From: Cytophagales bacterium
Lineage (GTDB): Bacteria > Bacteroidota > Bacteroidia > Cytophagales > Cyclobacteriaceae
Assembly: GCA_020402945.1 (NCBI GenBank)
Contig: JADBYQ010000016.1
Location: forward strand, 1-64,000
Direction: 5' to 3'
DNA: 64,000 nt
In this document: positions 26,400-36,341 of the stretch, one piece after another
How the letters are laid out: every line of letters starts with the position of its first letter
Numbering within the stretch: position 1 is the stretch's first letter
Translations under genes and position numbers: made by a program
The notes under the pieces: model-generated
The model's database searches: none
What the model was told of the DNA's origin: nothing
Seen by the model: the letters and a program-made list of their open reading frames with translations, nothing else

Positions 26400-27842
26400 T
26401 TAAAAAATCTTCCCCGGATTTAAAATCCCATTGGGATCAAATACTTTTTTAATCCCCCGCATGAGATTCAAATTTACTTCACTCATAGCAATGGACATGT
26501 AGGGTCTCTTCGCAATGCCAATCCCATGTTCTCCAGAAAGTGTTCCGCCTAAACTTACTGTGAGTTTAAAGATTTCTCCAATGCCTTCGTTGACTTTCGT
26601 ATTCCAATATTCTTCACTCAATCCTTCTTTTAAAATGTTTACGTGCAAGTTGCCATCGCCTAAATGGCCAAAACAAACGGTATTAAAGTTATAGCGCTTA
26701 CCGATTTCTTTAATACCATTGATGAGCTTCGGCAAATTCGCCCGAGGCACTACCACGTCATCTGATTTGGTCAACGTATACCAGTTAACAGCAGGAGAAA
26801 TATTCTTTCTAATTTTCCAAAGCTCGGCTTTTTGCGCATCTGTATCGGCAAATAGAATTTCACCGCTTTCAAATTTCTCTACCACACCCATCACTCGTTC
26901 AGCATCTCGCATCAACACTTCTTCATCGTTGCCGTCCAATTCACAAAGCAAGTAGGCGTTCATGCCTTCGGTGAGTTTAGTTGTCACAGGGCGGTTCAAC
27001 ACCTTTTCGCAATAGTCAAATGTTTTTGCTGCTGCTTCTTTTTCGAAGAATTCCATTCCTGATGGAGTGATACCCTCCACATAAATTGCGGCAATGGCCT
27101 TACAGGCTTCCTCATTACTGCTGAGAGGAATCATCATCAACACGTTCTTCTTGGGATAGCCGCGTAGTTTGAAAACTATTTTGGTGATGATGCCCAAAGT
27201 GCCTTCACTTCCACACATTAATTGTGTCAAATTGTAGCCCGTTGAATTCTTCAGGACATTGGCTGCAGTCCAAATGATTTCTCCAGTGGGCAACACCATC
27301 TCCATGTTCAACACATAGTCACGCGTAACGCCATATTTTACCGCCTTAGGCCCACCCGAGTTATTGGCAAGATTTCCGCCCAAAAAGCAAGAGCCTCCAC
27401 TGGCAGGGTCGGGTGGATAGAACAATCCTTTTTCTTTTACTGCATTTTGGAATACTTCAGTAATTACACCAGGCTCTACCGTAGCTTGTAAATTCAATTC
27501 ATCAATCTGAATGATTTTATTGAACCGTTCCATGGAGATCACAACTCCTTTTTTCACTGGTAACGCGCCACCACTCAACCCTGTTCCCGCTCCACGAGGT
27601 GTGGTGGGGAGTTTATACTGATTGCAAATTTTTAATAACTCGCTCACTTCATTTGTATTCGCTGGACGCAGAACGACATCTGGCATGAACTGGTAGTCTT
27701 CCGTTTTATCATGTCCATAATCGGTTCTTCGCTCGGTGTCTTCGATCACATGATCTTCGCCCACAATTGATTTAAATTTATCAATGATTAATTCTTCGAT
27801 GGGTAGTGTTTCTATTGCCTCCATTTCTTTTACGTATGCCAT
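26400..27842 (-). CDS. FAD-linked oxidase, GlcD / D-lactate dehydrogenase type
   Basis: 480 aa. FAD_binding_4 domain with PRGAGTGLSGGALP (about 80-94) and GGNLANNSGGPKAVKYG, followed by the FAD-oxidase C-terminal domain with HLGDGNLHVN and GTLSGEHGIGIAKRP. It oxidises glycolate, D-lactate or another 2-hydroxyacid; no GlcE/GlcF partners are adjacent, so it may be a single-subunit enzyme. It is divergent from the NlpC/P60 gene with only about 20 bp between starts. The nuclease gene follows 8 bp downstream on the same strand, possibly after island insertion. Confidence 0.9.
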   Translation of the reverse strand: MAYVKEMEAIETLPIEELIIDKFKSIVGEDHVIEDTERRTDYGHDKTEDYQFMPDVVLRPANTNEVSELLKICNQYKLPTTPRGAGTGLSGGALPVKKGVVISMERFNKIIQIDELNLQATVEPGVITEVFQNAVKEKGLFYPPDPASGGSCFLGGNLANNSGGPKAVKYGVTRDYVLNMEMVLPTGEIIWTAANVLKNSTGYNLTQLMCGSEGTLGIITKIVFKLRGYPKKNVLMMIPLSSNEEACKAIAAIYVEGITPSGMEFFEKEAAAKTFDYCEKVLNRPVTTKLTEGMNAYLLCELDGNDEEVLMRDAERVMGVVEKFESGEILFADTDAQKAELWKIRKNISPAVNWYTLTKSDDVVVPRANLPKLINGIKEIGKRYNFNTVCFGHLGDGNLHVNILKEGLSEEYWNTKVNEGIGEIFKLTVSLGGTLSGEHGIGIAKRPYMSIAMSEVNLNLMRGIKKVFDPNGILNPGKIF

Positions 27843-27865
27843 GAATTACTAACTTTGATTTGAAT

Positions 27866-28405
27866 ATGAATGTTTTACCAAACCGCAAAATTAGGCAATT
27901 ACTTGTACTACGTAGCTCTGGCGTAGTTGTAACTTTTCAAAGGCTTGGTATTTTTGTCTTGATTTTGGTGTTGCTAAGTGGCTGTGCAGCATCTAGAAAA
28001 GCCAAAATACGCGACAAACAAGTAGATGAAGTAATTCGTGCCGCAAGAGCCTTCACTGGAACGCCTTATAAATGGGGTGGTACGACACGCTCCGGCATTG
28101 ATTGTTCGGGGTTAACCACCAATGCCTATCGGAAAATTGATTTAACACTGCCGCGAACGGCTGATGCACAAGCACTAGTAGGAGAGAAAATTAAGATTAA
28201 AGATCTTCGGCCTGGAGATCTTGTTTTTTTTGCAACAGGAAAGAAGAAAAGAGAGATTACCCATGTGGGTATTGTGACTGCCATAAAGGGAAAAGAAGAA
28301 GTTAAGTTTATACATGCGTCTACTTCGCTGGGCGTGGTAGAGACTAATTTGTTTTCGGACTATTACATCAAAAGATTTCGCTCCGCTAGGCGGATTATTG
28401 ACTAA
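27866..28405 (+). CDS. NlpC/P60 family cell-wall peptidase, lipoprotein
   Basis: About 179 aa from ATG 27866 (a TTG two codons earlier is also possible). A hydrophobic stretch ends in the lipobox LLSGC at about residue 40, so the signal region is unusually long and the true start may be internal. The NlpC/P60 domain has catalytic Cys in GIDCSGLTTNAY, His in ITHVGIVT and the third residue in FIHAST. It cleaves peptidoglycan stem peptides and is probably attached to the outer or inner membrane. It is followed 10 bp later by the asparaginase gene. Confidence 0.9.
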   Translation: MNVLPNRKIRQLLVLRSSGVVVTFQRLGIFVLILVLLSGCAASRKAKIRDKQVDEVIRAARAFTGTPYKWGGTTRSGIDCSGLTTNAYRKIDLTLPRTADAQALVGEKIKIKDLRPGDLVFFATGKKKREITHVGIVTAIKGKEEVKFIHASTSLGVVETNLFSDYYIKRFRSARRIID

Positions 28406-28415
28406 ACCATTTTAA

Positions 28416-29375
28416 GTGAAGACGACCCGTAGAAAATTTTTACAACTCAGCGCAGCAGCATCCGCATTGCCCATTGCATCTGCTTTTGCTAAACAAGCGA
28501 GAGTGACGAAGCCCATCGTGATTTCTACTTGGAACTTCGGTTTGCGAGCAAACGAAGAAGCATGGAAAATTTTAGCCAAGGGTGGAAGATCATTAGATGC
28601 TGTCGAGGCTGGGGCGAGGGTTCCGGAGGGAGACCCTAAGGAAACCTCGGTCGGGCTAGGCGGCCTACCTGATCGCGATGGCAAGGTTACGTTAGATGCC
28701 TGCATCATGGATGAGAATGGAAATATAGGATCAGTGGCATTTTTGGAGCATGTCGTTCATCCGGTGTCAGTCGCACGAATGGTGATGGAAAAGACACAAC
28801 ATGTCATGTTAGTGGGAGAGGGTGCGCTGCAATTTGCGCTCGCAAATGGATTCAAAAAGGAAAAATTGTTAACCAAAGAATCTGAGAAAGCCTGGAAAGA
28901 ATGGTTGAAAGAAGGTAAGTACAAGCCTATTGCTAATATTGAAAATCATGATACAATAGGGATTCTGGCTTTAGATGAAAAAGGGAATCTTTCAGGTGCA
29001 TGCACTACCAGTGGAATGGCTTACAAAATGCGCGGCAGGGTAGGAGACTCACCGATCATTGGAGCAGGATTGTATGTGGACAATGAAATTGGTGCAGCCA
29101 CTTCTACGGGCGTTGGTGAAGAAGTTATCCGTATTGTGGGCTGCCATCTAGTCGTTGAGCTAATGCGACAAGGAAATTCACCCGAACAAGCGTGTAAACT
29201 AGCGGTCGAGCGAATCATTCAAAAAAATCCAGAAAAGGTAAAAGTTATTCAGGTTGGCTTTTTGGCGTTGAGCAAGAATGGAGAATTTGGAGCGTATTGT
29301 TTACAAAAGGGATTTACGTTTGCGGTTCATGATGTAAATGAAAATAAATTGTACAACTCGACTAGTAGATTTTGA
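28416..29375 (+). CDS. N4-(beta-N-acetylglucosaminyl)-L-asparaginase (glycosylasparaginase)
   Basis: 319 aa starting at GTG. Twin-arginine signal TTRRKFLQLSAAASAL (3-18), so it is exported folded. It is an Ntn-hydrolase: the autoproteolysis site and N-terminal nucleophile is Thr180 in NHDTIGILAL, with GDSPIIGAG and TSTGVGEEV (substrate-binding loops) in the beta chain. It cuts the GlcNAc-Asn bond of glycopeptides; Cytophagales/Flavobacteria make similar secreted enzymes. It lies in a tight run NlpC/P60, this gene, cutC (2-bp gap). Confidence 0.92.
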   Translation: MKTTRRKFLQLSAAASALPIASAFAKQARVTKPIVISTWNFGLRANEEAWKILAKGGRSLDAVEAGARVPEGDPKETSVGLGGLPDRDGKVTLDACIMDENGNIGSVAFLEHVVHPVSVARMVMEKTQHVMLVGEGALQFALANGFKKEKLLTKESEKAWKEWLKEGKYKPIANIENHDTIGILALDEKGNLSGACTTSGMAYKMRGRVGDSPIIGAGLYVDNEIGAATSTGVGEEVIRIVGCHLVVELMRQGNSPEQACKLAVERIIQKNPEKVKVIQVGFLALSKNGEFGAYCLQKGFTFAVHDVNENKLYNSTSRF

Positions 29376-29377
29376 CC

Positions 29378-30136
29378 ATGACGATCGAAGTTGTTGTCTA
29401 TAACATCGAGTCGGCATTGAAAGCCCAAGAAGGTGGTGCCGATCGTATTGAATTGTGCGATAACCCCAGCGAAGGCGGAACCACGCCTTCCTTTGCAACG
29501 ATTGAATCGGTCCGCCAAAATGTAAGCATGGACGTGTACGTTATGATCCGCCCTCGTGGTGGTGATTTTCTGTATTCCAATTATGAATTCCATTCCATGA
29601 AGCGCGACATATTGCAATGCCAGAAGTTAAGTGTAGATGGAATTGTTTTTGGGATATTAAATCCAGATGGTACAATCGACAAAAAGCGCTGCAAAGAGTT
29701 GATCGATAAAGCCCGTCCGCTGAAAGTTACATGTCACCGTGCTTTTGATATGACGCGCGATCCATTTGAAGCATTAGAAGATTGTATTGAAGTGGGCTTT
29801 GATCGAATTTTAACGGCAGGGCAACAAGCAAAGGCATCACAAGGAGCCGAACTGATCGGCCAACTGATTGACAAAGCCAATGGACGGATTGCTATAATGC
29901 CCGGATCGGGTGTCAATGAAGAAACGGTTGAAGAGATCATCAAAAAATCCGGTGCAAAGGAGATCCATTTCTCTGCCACAGCTTTTAGGGAAAGCGGCAT
30001 GGCATTCAAGAATCAGCAAATAGCTGGAATGGGATCGGACGAGGGGAGTGAGTTTAAATTGCGAACGGTTGATCCGCAACGTGTGAGGATTATGCGTAAG
30101 TTGGCCGAAAGTGCTGAAGGTTTGCGCGTTTCTTAA
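29378..30136 (+). CDS. cutC: CutC family protein
   Basis: 252 aa TIM-barrel protein: EVVVYNIESALKAQEGGADRIELCDN, GGTTPSF, VMIRPRGGDFLYS, VTCHRAFDM, DRILTAGQ, IMPGSGV and EIHFSAT are all typical. It was first linked to copper homeostasis, but its enzymatic role is unsettled. I chose ATG 29378; the frame starts at TTG 29372 inside the previous stop region. It is the last gene of the NlpC/P60-asparaginase-CutC run. Confidence 0.93.
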   Translation: MTIEVVVYNIESALKAQEGGADRIELCDNPSEGGTTPSFATIESVRQNVSMDVYVMIRPRGGDFLYSNYEFHSMKRDILQCQKLSVDGIVFGILNPDGTIDKKRCKELIDKARPLKVTCHRAFDMTRDPFEALEDCIEVGFDRILTAGQQAKASQGAELIGQLIDKANGRIAIMPGSGVNEETVEEIIKKSGAKEIHFSATAFRESGMAFKNQQIAGMGSDEGSEFKLRTVDPQRVRIMRKLAESAEGLRVS

Positions 30137-30157
30137 ATTGAAATATATTTGCAGTCC

Positions 30158-30238
<81 letters not shown>

Positions 30239-30244
30239 ACCTCC

Positions 30245-30268
30245 AGTCTGCTTTGTGCAGACTTTTTT
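30245..30268 (+). terminator. Intrinsic terminator after tRNA-Ala
   Basis: Stem AGTCTGC / GCAGACT (30245-30251 and 30257-30263) with loop TTTGT, followed by six T. It directly follows the tRNA. Confidence 0.88.
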
Positions 30269-30271
30269 ATT

Positions 30272-31198
30272 TTACCTTGTTCTTTCCACGGGGAAAATCC
30301 CGACATTCAATAACTCAGTATGCCTGACTACCGATATATCAATCATCGTTAATATCTCTTTCTTGGTCAGTTCCTTAAAAAGTTGATTGAGCGTGTTAAC
30401 TGGTTTATTGTTGAACGAAATAATTAAATCGCCTGCTTTTATTTGTGATCTCGAGCCGGGTGAATTTTCCTCAATACTGACAACGAAAAGAGCTTTTTCA
30501 TTAGGCAGGTGGTAGTGCCTCTTCACTTTTGGGTTGATGGTCACCTCTTGTAGTTGAAAACCCAAATAGGCCTTAAATACTTTTCCGTTTTTTACCAATT
30601 GACTTCCAATTTCTTTGGCGGTGTTGATGTCTACCGAAAAACTGAGGCCATTGGCCCCTTGAATGATGGCTGTATTTACACCCACCACTTCCCCCTCGGT
30701 GTTGATCAGTGGCCCACCCGAGTTCCCAGGATTTAGTGCAGCATCCGATTGAATGACGTTATCAACCAGCATCCCATTTTGTGATCTTAGGGTTCTACCC
30801 AGCGCGCTCACAACTCCGGTGGTAACGGTATGTTGATAGCCTAGCGGATTGCCGATGGCAATGACGAATTGGCCAATTTGTAGTTGCTCAGAATCCCCCA
30901 ATTTTGATGTCGAGTACCCATCTGCGTAAATTTTAAGAATCGCGAGATCTGTATCCGGGTCTTTTCCGAGCAAGGTGGCCTCAATTTCGTTTTCGTTCAG
31001 CAATGAGACCATGATTTTTTCGGCATCATTGATTACATGACAGTTGGTGAAAATCAGGCCATCCGAGGAAAAAATGAAGCCAGACCCTGACCCTGCAGCA
31101 CGAAGCTTTCCGTTGGTGGTTTTGTAAACGTCAATTTTGACAACCGAATTCTTAATCGATCCAACAGCATCAATAATCATTTGCGAGAACGAGTCCAT
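30272..31198 (-). CDS. HtrA-like serine protease without signal peptide
   Basis: 308 aa. Trypsin-like triad His54 (TNCHV), Asp84 (DTDLAIL) and Ser160 (GNSGGPL), then one PDZ domain (about 205-300). No signal peptide or membrane anchor is visible, unlike the paralogue at 34866-36296, so this protease would be cytoplasmic unless exported another way. HtrA proteases degrade misfolded proteins. The gene ends next to the tRNA terminator and is divergent from 31348. Confidence 0.88.
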   Translation of the reverse strand: MDSFSQMIIDAVGSIKNSVVKIDVYKTTNGKLRAAGSGSGFIFSSDGLIFTNCHVINDAEKIMVSLLNENEIEATLLGKDPDTDLAILKIYADGYSTSKLGDSEQLQIGQFVIAIGNPLGYQHTVTTGVVSALGRTLRSQNGMLVDNVIQSDAALNPGNSGGPLINTEGEVVGVNTAIIQGANGLSFSVDINTAKEIGSQLVKNGKVFKAYLGFQLQEVTINPKVKRHYHLPNEKALFVVSIEENSPGSRSQIKAGDLIISFNNKPVNTLNQLFKELTKKEILTMIDISVVRHTELLNVGIFPVERTR

Positions 31199-31347
31199 AA
31201 CTTACTTTTACCATATGTAATCAAAAATCCCTCCGAGGCTGAAATTCGGAAAAATTGACAATTTTTCCCTGCCAATTCGGTTTGCCTGCTAGGGTTTTAT
31301 TGCTTTGATTTGATAAATTCATAATCTTTATAAGTTAATGTCTGTGT

Positions 31348-32802
31348 ATGGCTAAGTTAAAAAACATCATTAAACAGCTTTCTGAAAAGGATTTCAAAGA
31401 GATTTACGATTCTCTAATGGAAAGTAATGCTGAAAAGTCAGCTTATCTATTAAAGGCCTTGCGCGAACGGCAATTGTCCGATAGCAAGATCATGGTAGAA
31501 TTGGACGTAAATGCCAATGCCTACTACACACTTCGATCTCGTTTGAATCAAAAAATTGAAGAACATCTTCTTCAACAAATGGAGAGTCCCAGAACGGATA
31601 TTCTGCGAAAAGTGGCTAATTTAAATGAGATGCTGTTCTCTAAAAAAAGAACCATCTCCATTGCGACACTAAAAAAGCTAGAGAAGGAGCTGTTGGACTA
31701 CGATTTGGCCAACGAGTTGACTGTGGTTTATAAGTCTTTGAAGAAGTTGCATATCAACACGCCCGACTATTTCACCTATTCGCAGCTTTACAACAGGCAC
31801 GTAGCATATATGCTGGCAGTAGACAAAGCGGAGGATCTGTTAGCAGACTACTTTAGAAAGTATGGAAGTTTTTACTTGACTGCTGACGAAACAGAGAAAT
31901 TGGGACTGACATTATTGCTCAAGGAGATGCAAAATGTAGCAAAACTTTACGAGTCGCACCGACTATACACTTATCAAAGCTTGATGGTGATTTATCATCG
32001 TCTTTTTGTAGAGACGGATGATAACCTACATCAGGAGGGAGAATCGATTGAAGATATTTTTGCGCACACACAGAAGATATTTGAAACCTATAACCTCGAT
32101 CCCCTTTATTTCCATCTCAATTTGGTGTTTGAGTTTTTGAGACTGGAATACTACAATCATTACAAAGTATATCGGCAGGCAGAGAAGTATTTTGAGGAGG
32201 TAAATGATGCTGCCGCCAATTTGTTAGTCAACTACCCAACGCTTACTTTTTCAGTCCAGTTTTTTGTTTCCAAGCTTGAGCGAAATCTGCGATTAGGAAC
32301 CGAAAAGGAATTGTATTCCGAAAATGAGCGGATATTTTCAGATATCGAGCCAGACACGATGGACATTCCAAAGCATTTGATTTACATTACGTATCGTGCA
32401 TTAAGTTGCTATTATGTAGAAAAATATGAAGAAGCTGCGAAGCTGATCAATAGTCTGATCAATGATGTGAGTTTGAAAAAGTACCCGTTTGCACAAATGG
32501 AGGTTAAGGCATTGTTGGCCTTGCAGTATTGTTTGCTTCGGGATTTCGAGTTGTTTAACCAGCATTCAAATAGTATTCAAAGACAGATTCGACTGTTCGG
32601 CAAGGACGAATGCGAGAATGTACTCCTGTTCTTAAAGATTTTAAAAATTGCAACGAGCGAGGCTAAAAAAGATAAGCCAAAGAAGATTGCTGCCCTTATT
32701 CCAAAACTTAAGGAAATCAAAGTGGCTTATTTTGCGCCCACCTCCCTCATCAATATGGACGAGGAGTTTGTTAAGAAACTGACGGCAATCGAAACGGATT
32801 AG
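31348..32802 (+). CDS. Hypothetical alpha-helical protein, 484 aa
   Basis: All-helical, charged, cytoplasmic. The second half has pairs of amphipathic helices of about 35 residues (for example HYKVYRQAEKYFEEVNDAA and ALSCYYVEKYEEAAKLINSL), like TPR or SEL1-type repeats. Similar proteins occur widely in Cytophagales and Chitinophagales but I know no function. It is convergent with a response-regulator gene, overlapping it by 4 bp. Confidence 0.7.
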   Translation: MAKLKNIIKQLSEKDFKEIYDSLMESNAEKSAYLLKALRERQLSDSKIMVELDVNANAYYTLRSRLNQKIEEHLLQQMESPRTDILRKVANLNEMLFSKKRTISIATLKKLEKELLDYDLANELTVVYKSLKKLHINTPDYFTYSQLYNRHVAYMLAVDKAEDLLADYFRKYGSFYLTADETEKLGLTLLLKEMQNVAKLYESHRLYTYQSLMVIYHRLFVETDDNLHQEGESIEDIFAHTQKIFETYNLDPLYFHLNLVFEFLRLEYYNHYKVYRQAEKYFEEVNDAAANLLVNYPTLTFSVQFFVSKLERNLRLGTEKELYSENERIFSDIEPDTMDIPKHLIYITYRALSCYYVEKYEEAAKLINSLINDVSLKKYPFAQMEVKALLALQYCLLRDFELFNQHSNSIQRQIRLFGKDECENVLLFLKILKIATSEAKKDKPKKIAALIPKLKEIKVAYFAPTSLINMDEEFVKKLTAIETD

Positions 32803-33206
32803 ACCGCTAGGTTAATGATGCTGTCGTGAGACAATGGCTTGTTTAAGTAGAGCCGTACGTTGGTATACTTTTTTGATCTACTGAAATCTTGTGGATTGAT
32901 GGACGAAGTGAGCATAATGATTTTGCACTTCGTCTTGGTAACGTTCGTCAATTTTTCAAACTCATCTAAAAATTGAAACCCATCCATCAGCGGCATGTCG
33001 ATGTCAAGAAAAATGATATCAGGAAGCACCTTAGCGGCCTCGTCTATCTTTTCCATATTTTTCAAGAATTCAATAGCACTTTTTGCTCCCGTGTGCGTGT
33101 AAATGTTTTCGGTGATGGAGGCGGCCTCAATCATTTTTTGGTTGATCAGGTTATCGATTTCATTATCATCGATCAACATAATTGTTTTGTATTTCGGGGC
33201 AGCCAT
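32799..33206 (-). CDS. Single-domain response regulator (Rcp1-like)
   Basis: 135 aa, receiver domain only. Phosphoacceptor Asp in IIFLDIDMPLMDG (about residue 68), Thr/Ser in IIMLTSS, Lys in LYLNKPLS. Such stand-alone receivers usually pass signals to other proteins or act as phosphate sinks for multi-domain kinases. The cognate kinase is not adjacent; the DISM kinase at 5337 lacks a receiver, but any pairing would be speculation. Confidence 0.9.
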   Translation of the reverse strand: MAAPKYKTIMLIDDNEIDNLINQKMIEAASITENIYTHTGAKSAIEFLKNMEKIDEAAKVLPDIIFLDIDMPLMDGFQFLDEFEKLTNVTKTKCKIIMLTSSINPQDFSRSKKYTNVRLYLNKPLSHDSIINLAV

Positions 33207-33261
33207 AGTGTTGTTTTAGTTAGGTGAAATTAAGGGTATTGTTGATGTTTTCCAAAAATGG

Positions 33262-34803
33262 TTAGATATCAAATCTGATCCCCTGCGCCAAAGGAAGAGT
33301 CTCTCCAAAGTTAATGGTATTGGTTTGGCGTCTCATATAGACTTTCCATGAGTCCGAACCCGATTCGCGACCTCCTCCAGTTTCTTTTTCGCCACCAAAA
33401 GCGCCTCCAATTTCAGCTCCAGATGTGCCAATGTTGACGTTAGCAATGCCGCAGTCCGAGCCGCCATGAGAAAGAAATTTTTCCATTTCTTGCATGTGGT
33501 TCGTCATAATGGATGAGGACAATCCCTGCTTCACCCCGTTCTGAAGCTCAATCGCTTCTTCTATCGTTTTATATTTGATCAAGTAGAGTATGGGAGCAAA
33601 GGTCTCTTGCTGCACAATAGTAAAATGATTTTTTACTTCTGCGATAGCCGGCTTTACATAACACCCGGATGTAAAGCCTTTGCCAGTTAAAACACCACCA
33701 TCGACCACGAAACTGCCACCTTCGTCTTTCACTTTTCGCAGCGCACTTCTGTAAGTCTCAACGGCCAATTGATCGATCAATGGACCGACATGATTGGATG
33801 AATCAAGTGGATTGCCAATTTGAAGTTGTGCATATGCTTTTTTGAGACGAACCTTCACTTCCTCATAGATCGTCTCATCAATAATCAACCTGCGAGTAGA
33901 CGTGCAACGTTGTCCGGCTGTTCCTACTGCACCAAACAGGGCCCCCCGGATAGCGATATCCAGATTAGCATTGGCAGTAATGATGATCGCATTGTTGCCG
34001 CCAAGCTCTAGCAACGCCCGCCCCAAACGTTCACTTACCGTTTTACCAACCGCTTTACCCATTCGAACAGATCCAGTGGCAGAAACCAGTGCGATGTTTT
34101 CGTTCGCACACATTACCTGGCCAATTTTATAGTCTCCGTTTACAATGCATGAAACGCCTTCAGGCACATTGTTTTTCGCAAAAACTTTTGCAACGATGTT
34201 TTGACAAGCGATGCTACACAGTGGTGTTTTTTCAGAGGGCTTCCAAATACACACATCACCACAAACCCAGGCAAGCATTGAGTTCCATGCCCAGACGGCT
34301 ACCGGAAAATTAAATGCGGAAATAATCCCCACAATTCCCAATGGATGGTATTGCTCGTACATACGGTGCAACGGCCGTTCAGAATGCATAGTCAATCCAT
34401 TGAGTTGACGAGATAGCCCAACTGCAAAATCGCAGATGTCGATCATTTCTTGTACTTCTCCCAATCCTTCTTGGTAGGATTTCCCCATTTCGTAGGAAAC
34501 TAATTTTCCAAGATCTTCTTTATTCCTGCGCAGTGCATCTCCAATTTGCCGCACCACTTCACCACGTTTCGGGGCGGGTACCTGTCGCCATTCTTTGAAT
34601 GCAATTTGTGCCTGCGTTACTATTTTATGAAAGGTTTTTTCGTCCGTTGCCTGAACACGACCGATGATTTTTCCATCAACGGGCGAATACGAGATAATGG
34701 ACGACCCAGCAGATCGCAACCATTTCTTTCCGGTAGACGCACCTAGATTAGTTGAATTGACCCCAAGTTTGGTAAGGGCTTCCTGAATGCCGAAGTTTTG
34801 CAT
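33262..34803 (-). CDS. Aldehyde dehydrogenase, ALDH7 (antiquitin-like) family
   Basis: About 513 aa. Cofactor-binding SAFNFPVAVWAWN, catalytic Glu in LELGGNN, catalytic Cys in GTAGQRCTSTRR, and the C-terminal GGESGSD-like region. Sequence order fits ALDH7A1/AmaB, which oxidises alpha-aminoadipic semialdehyde in lysine degradation; other aldehydes are possible. I use ATG 34803 (MQNFGIQEAL); the frame runs up to 34860, but the extra N-terminus is rich in Thr and Arg and lacks family similarity. It lies 62 bp downstream of the HtrA gene. Confidence 0.9.
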   Translation of the reverse strand: MQNFGIQEALTKLGVNSTNLGASTGKKWLRSAGSSIISYSPVDGKIIGRVQATDEKTFHKIVTQAQIAFKEWRQVPAPKRGEVVRQIGDALRRNKEDLGKLVSYEMGKSYQEGLGEVQEMIDICDFAVGLSRQLNGLTMHSERPLHRMYEQYHPLGIVGIISAFNFPVAVWAWNSMLAWVCGDVCIWKPSEKTPLCSIACQNIVAKVFAKNNVPEGVSCIVNGDYKIGQVMCANENIALVSATGSVRMGKAVGKTVSERLGRALLELGGNNAIIITANANLDIAIRGALFGAVGTAGQRCTSTRRLIIDETIYEEVKVRLKKAYAQLQIGNPLDSSNHVGPLIDQLAVETYRSALRKVKDEGGSFVVDGGVLTGKGFTSGCYVKPAIAEVKNHFTIVQQETFAPILYLIKYKTIEEAIELQNGVKQGLSSSIMTNHMQEMEKFLSHGGSDCGIANVNIGTSGAEIGGAFGGEKETGGGRESGSDSWKVYMRRQTNTINFGETLPLAQGIRFDI

Positions 34804-34865
34804 AGTTGTTTTTGTAGTGGTCGCAAAGCTAAACAGTTTTTTTGGTAGCCGAATAGGCAAGCGTG

Positions 34866-36296
34866 CTACCAGTCCATGCCAAAAATCTTCTTTTCTCCAT
34901 GTTGGTTTACGCCTTCCACCAAAATGCCACCTTTCTTCATTTCAAGTATTCGGTTTAGGTCGGCTACGTTGTCAATCGAGAGTTTGTCGATGTGTGTGAT
35001 AATCTGCTCTTCTTCTGCACCGGCTTTTTTCCACTTTCCATTGCTCAATTTTTTTAATCTAACGCCCCCCTCTAACCCAAGAAGCGTAAGTTTTGGGTAA
35101 GGCACATCTTCAAACTCTGCCCCTTCGAGTTGGTAGCTCACCTCTCGCTTATTCATCTCTTGAGAGCCATCTATCTTTTTTAGAATTGCATCTACCAGAT
35201 GGTTCTCTCCTTTTCTACGATAGGTAACTTGAATAGATTGTCCTGGACGGTTTCTCGCCACCCATTCTTGCATCTCAGAAACACCAGCCACCTCGTGACC
35301 GTTGATCGCGGTGATCACATCTCCCTCTTTGATGCCTGATTTTTCTGCGGCACTGCCTTTGTTCACAGATCGAACAAATACACCCTGCAACAAATCCAGT
35401 TTTTCATTTTCCGCAAGATCGGCCGTGACATCTGCGATCTGCACTCCCAATAAGCCACGTTGTACCTGTCCGAATTCTAACAAATCATCCATGATCTTTT
35501 TTACAAGACTGACAGGGATTGCGAATGAATATCCTGAGTAACTTCCGGTTGCGGTGGCAATGGCAGAATTGATTCCGATCAACTCACCTTGGAGGTTGAC
35601 CAAGGCACCACCACTGTTTCCAGGGTTGACAGCCGCATCGGTCTGGATGAATGATTCGATTTGCAGATTGTTTTTGTCGCGGAGAATACCAATGTTTCTG
35701 GCGCGTGCACTTACGATTCCTGCTGTTACGGTTGAATTCAAATCGAACGGGTTGCCAATAGCAAGTACCCACTCGCCTAATTTAATCTGATCGGAATTTC
35801 CATATTTCACGAAGAGAAGATTTTTAGCCTTTATTTTTAGTAAGGCCAGATCAGTACTGGGATCCTGGCCAATCAATTTCGCGAAGAAGCGCTGGTTGTT
35901 ACTCATCACCACTTCGATAGAGTTGGCATCTTCAATCACATGATGGTTGGTAACAATGTAACCATCATCTGAGATGACTACACCAGAACCAGATGATTGG
36001 GCATGTGGATTTAAGTAATTGTCTAGCGCATTCAGGCTGAAACCGGTTAATCCATAAGAGGTTCGAATATGGACGACAGCTGGAATCACAGACTTGGCCG
36101 CTGATTCAAAATTTAATGCGGATGGAACACGGTAAGAAGTATCTTTCGAAAAACGAACCGATTTCACATTTTGTCGTTGCTCTATGGATTGATAGGCGGG
36201 CGCTTGCGCCAGGTAGTTTATTGTAAACAGGGTGCCTGCAATTGCGCCTATAAATGCCGAAACAATTACCACCAACACGAGCAATGAACGCTTCAT
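34866..36296 (-). CDS. Periplasmic HtrA/DegQ-type serine protease with two PDZ domains
   Basis: 476 aa. N-terminal signal/anchor (about 4-30), trypsin-like domain with His119 (TNHHV), Asp149 (STDLALLK) and Ser near 225 (GNSGGAL), then a PDZ domain (about 280-365) and a degenerate second PDZ. The Deg proteases combine chaperone and protease activity against misfolded envelope proteins. The neighbouring Hsp20 gene supports a stress setting. It probably forms a transcript with the ALDH gene. Confidence 0.92.
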   Translation of the reverse strand: MKRSLLVLVVIVSAFIGAIAGTLFTINYLAQAPAYQSIEQRQNVKSVRFSKDTSYRVPSALNFESAAKSVIPAVVHIRTSYGLTGFSLNALDNYLNPHAQSSGSGVVISDDGYIVTNHHVIEDANSIEVVMSNNQRFFAKLIGQDPSTDLALLKIKAKNLLFVKYGNSDQIKLGEWVLAIGNPFDLNSTVTAGIVSARARNIGILRDKNNLQIESFIQTDAAVNPGNSGGALVNLQGELIGINSAIATATGSYSGYSFAIPVSLVKKIMDDLLEFGQVQRGLLGVQIADVTADLAENEKLDLLQGVFVRSVNKGSAAEKSGIKEGDVITAINGHEVAGVSEMQEWVARNRPGQSIQVTYRRKGENHLVDAILKKIDGSQEMNKREVSYQLEGAEFEDVPYPKLTLLGLEGGVRLKKLSNGKWKKAGAEEEQIITHIDKLSIDNVADLNRILEMKKGGILVEGVNQHGEKKIFGMDW

Positions 36297-36341
36297 AAAA
36301 AATATTTTCAGGAAGGTACTCTCTTCTATGAATAATTAAAA

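Noticed and set aside
34804-34860. N-terminal extension of the aldehyde dehydrogenase
   Set aside because: The extra residues do not resemble the family; ATG 34803 gives the usual start.
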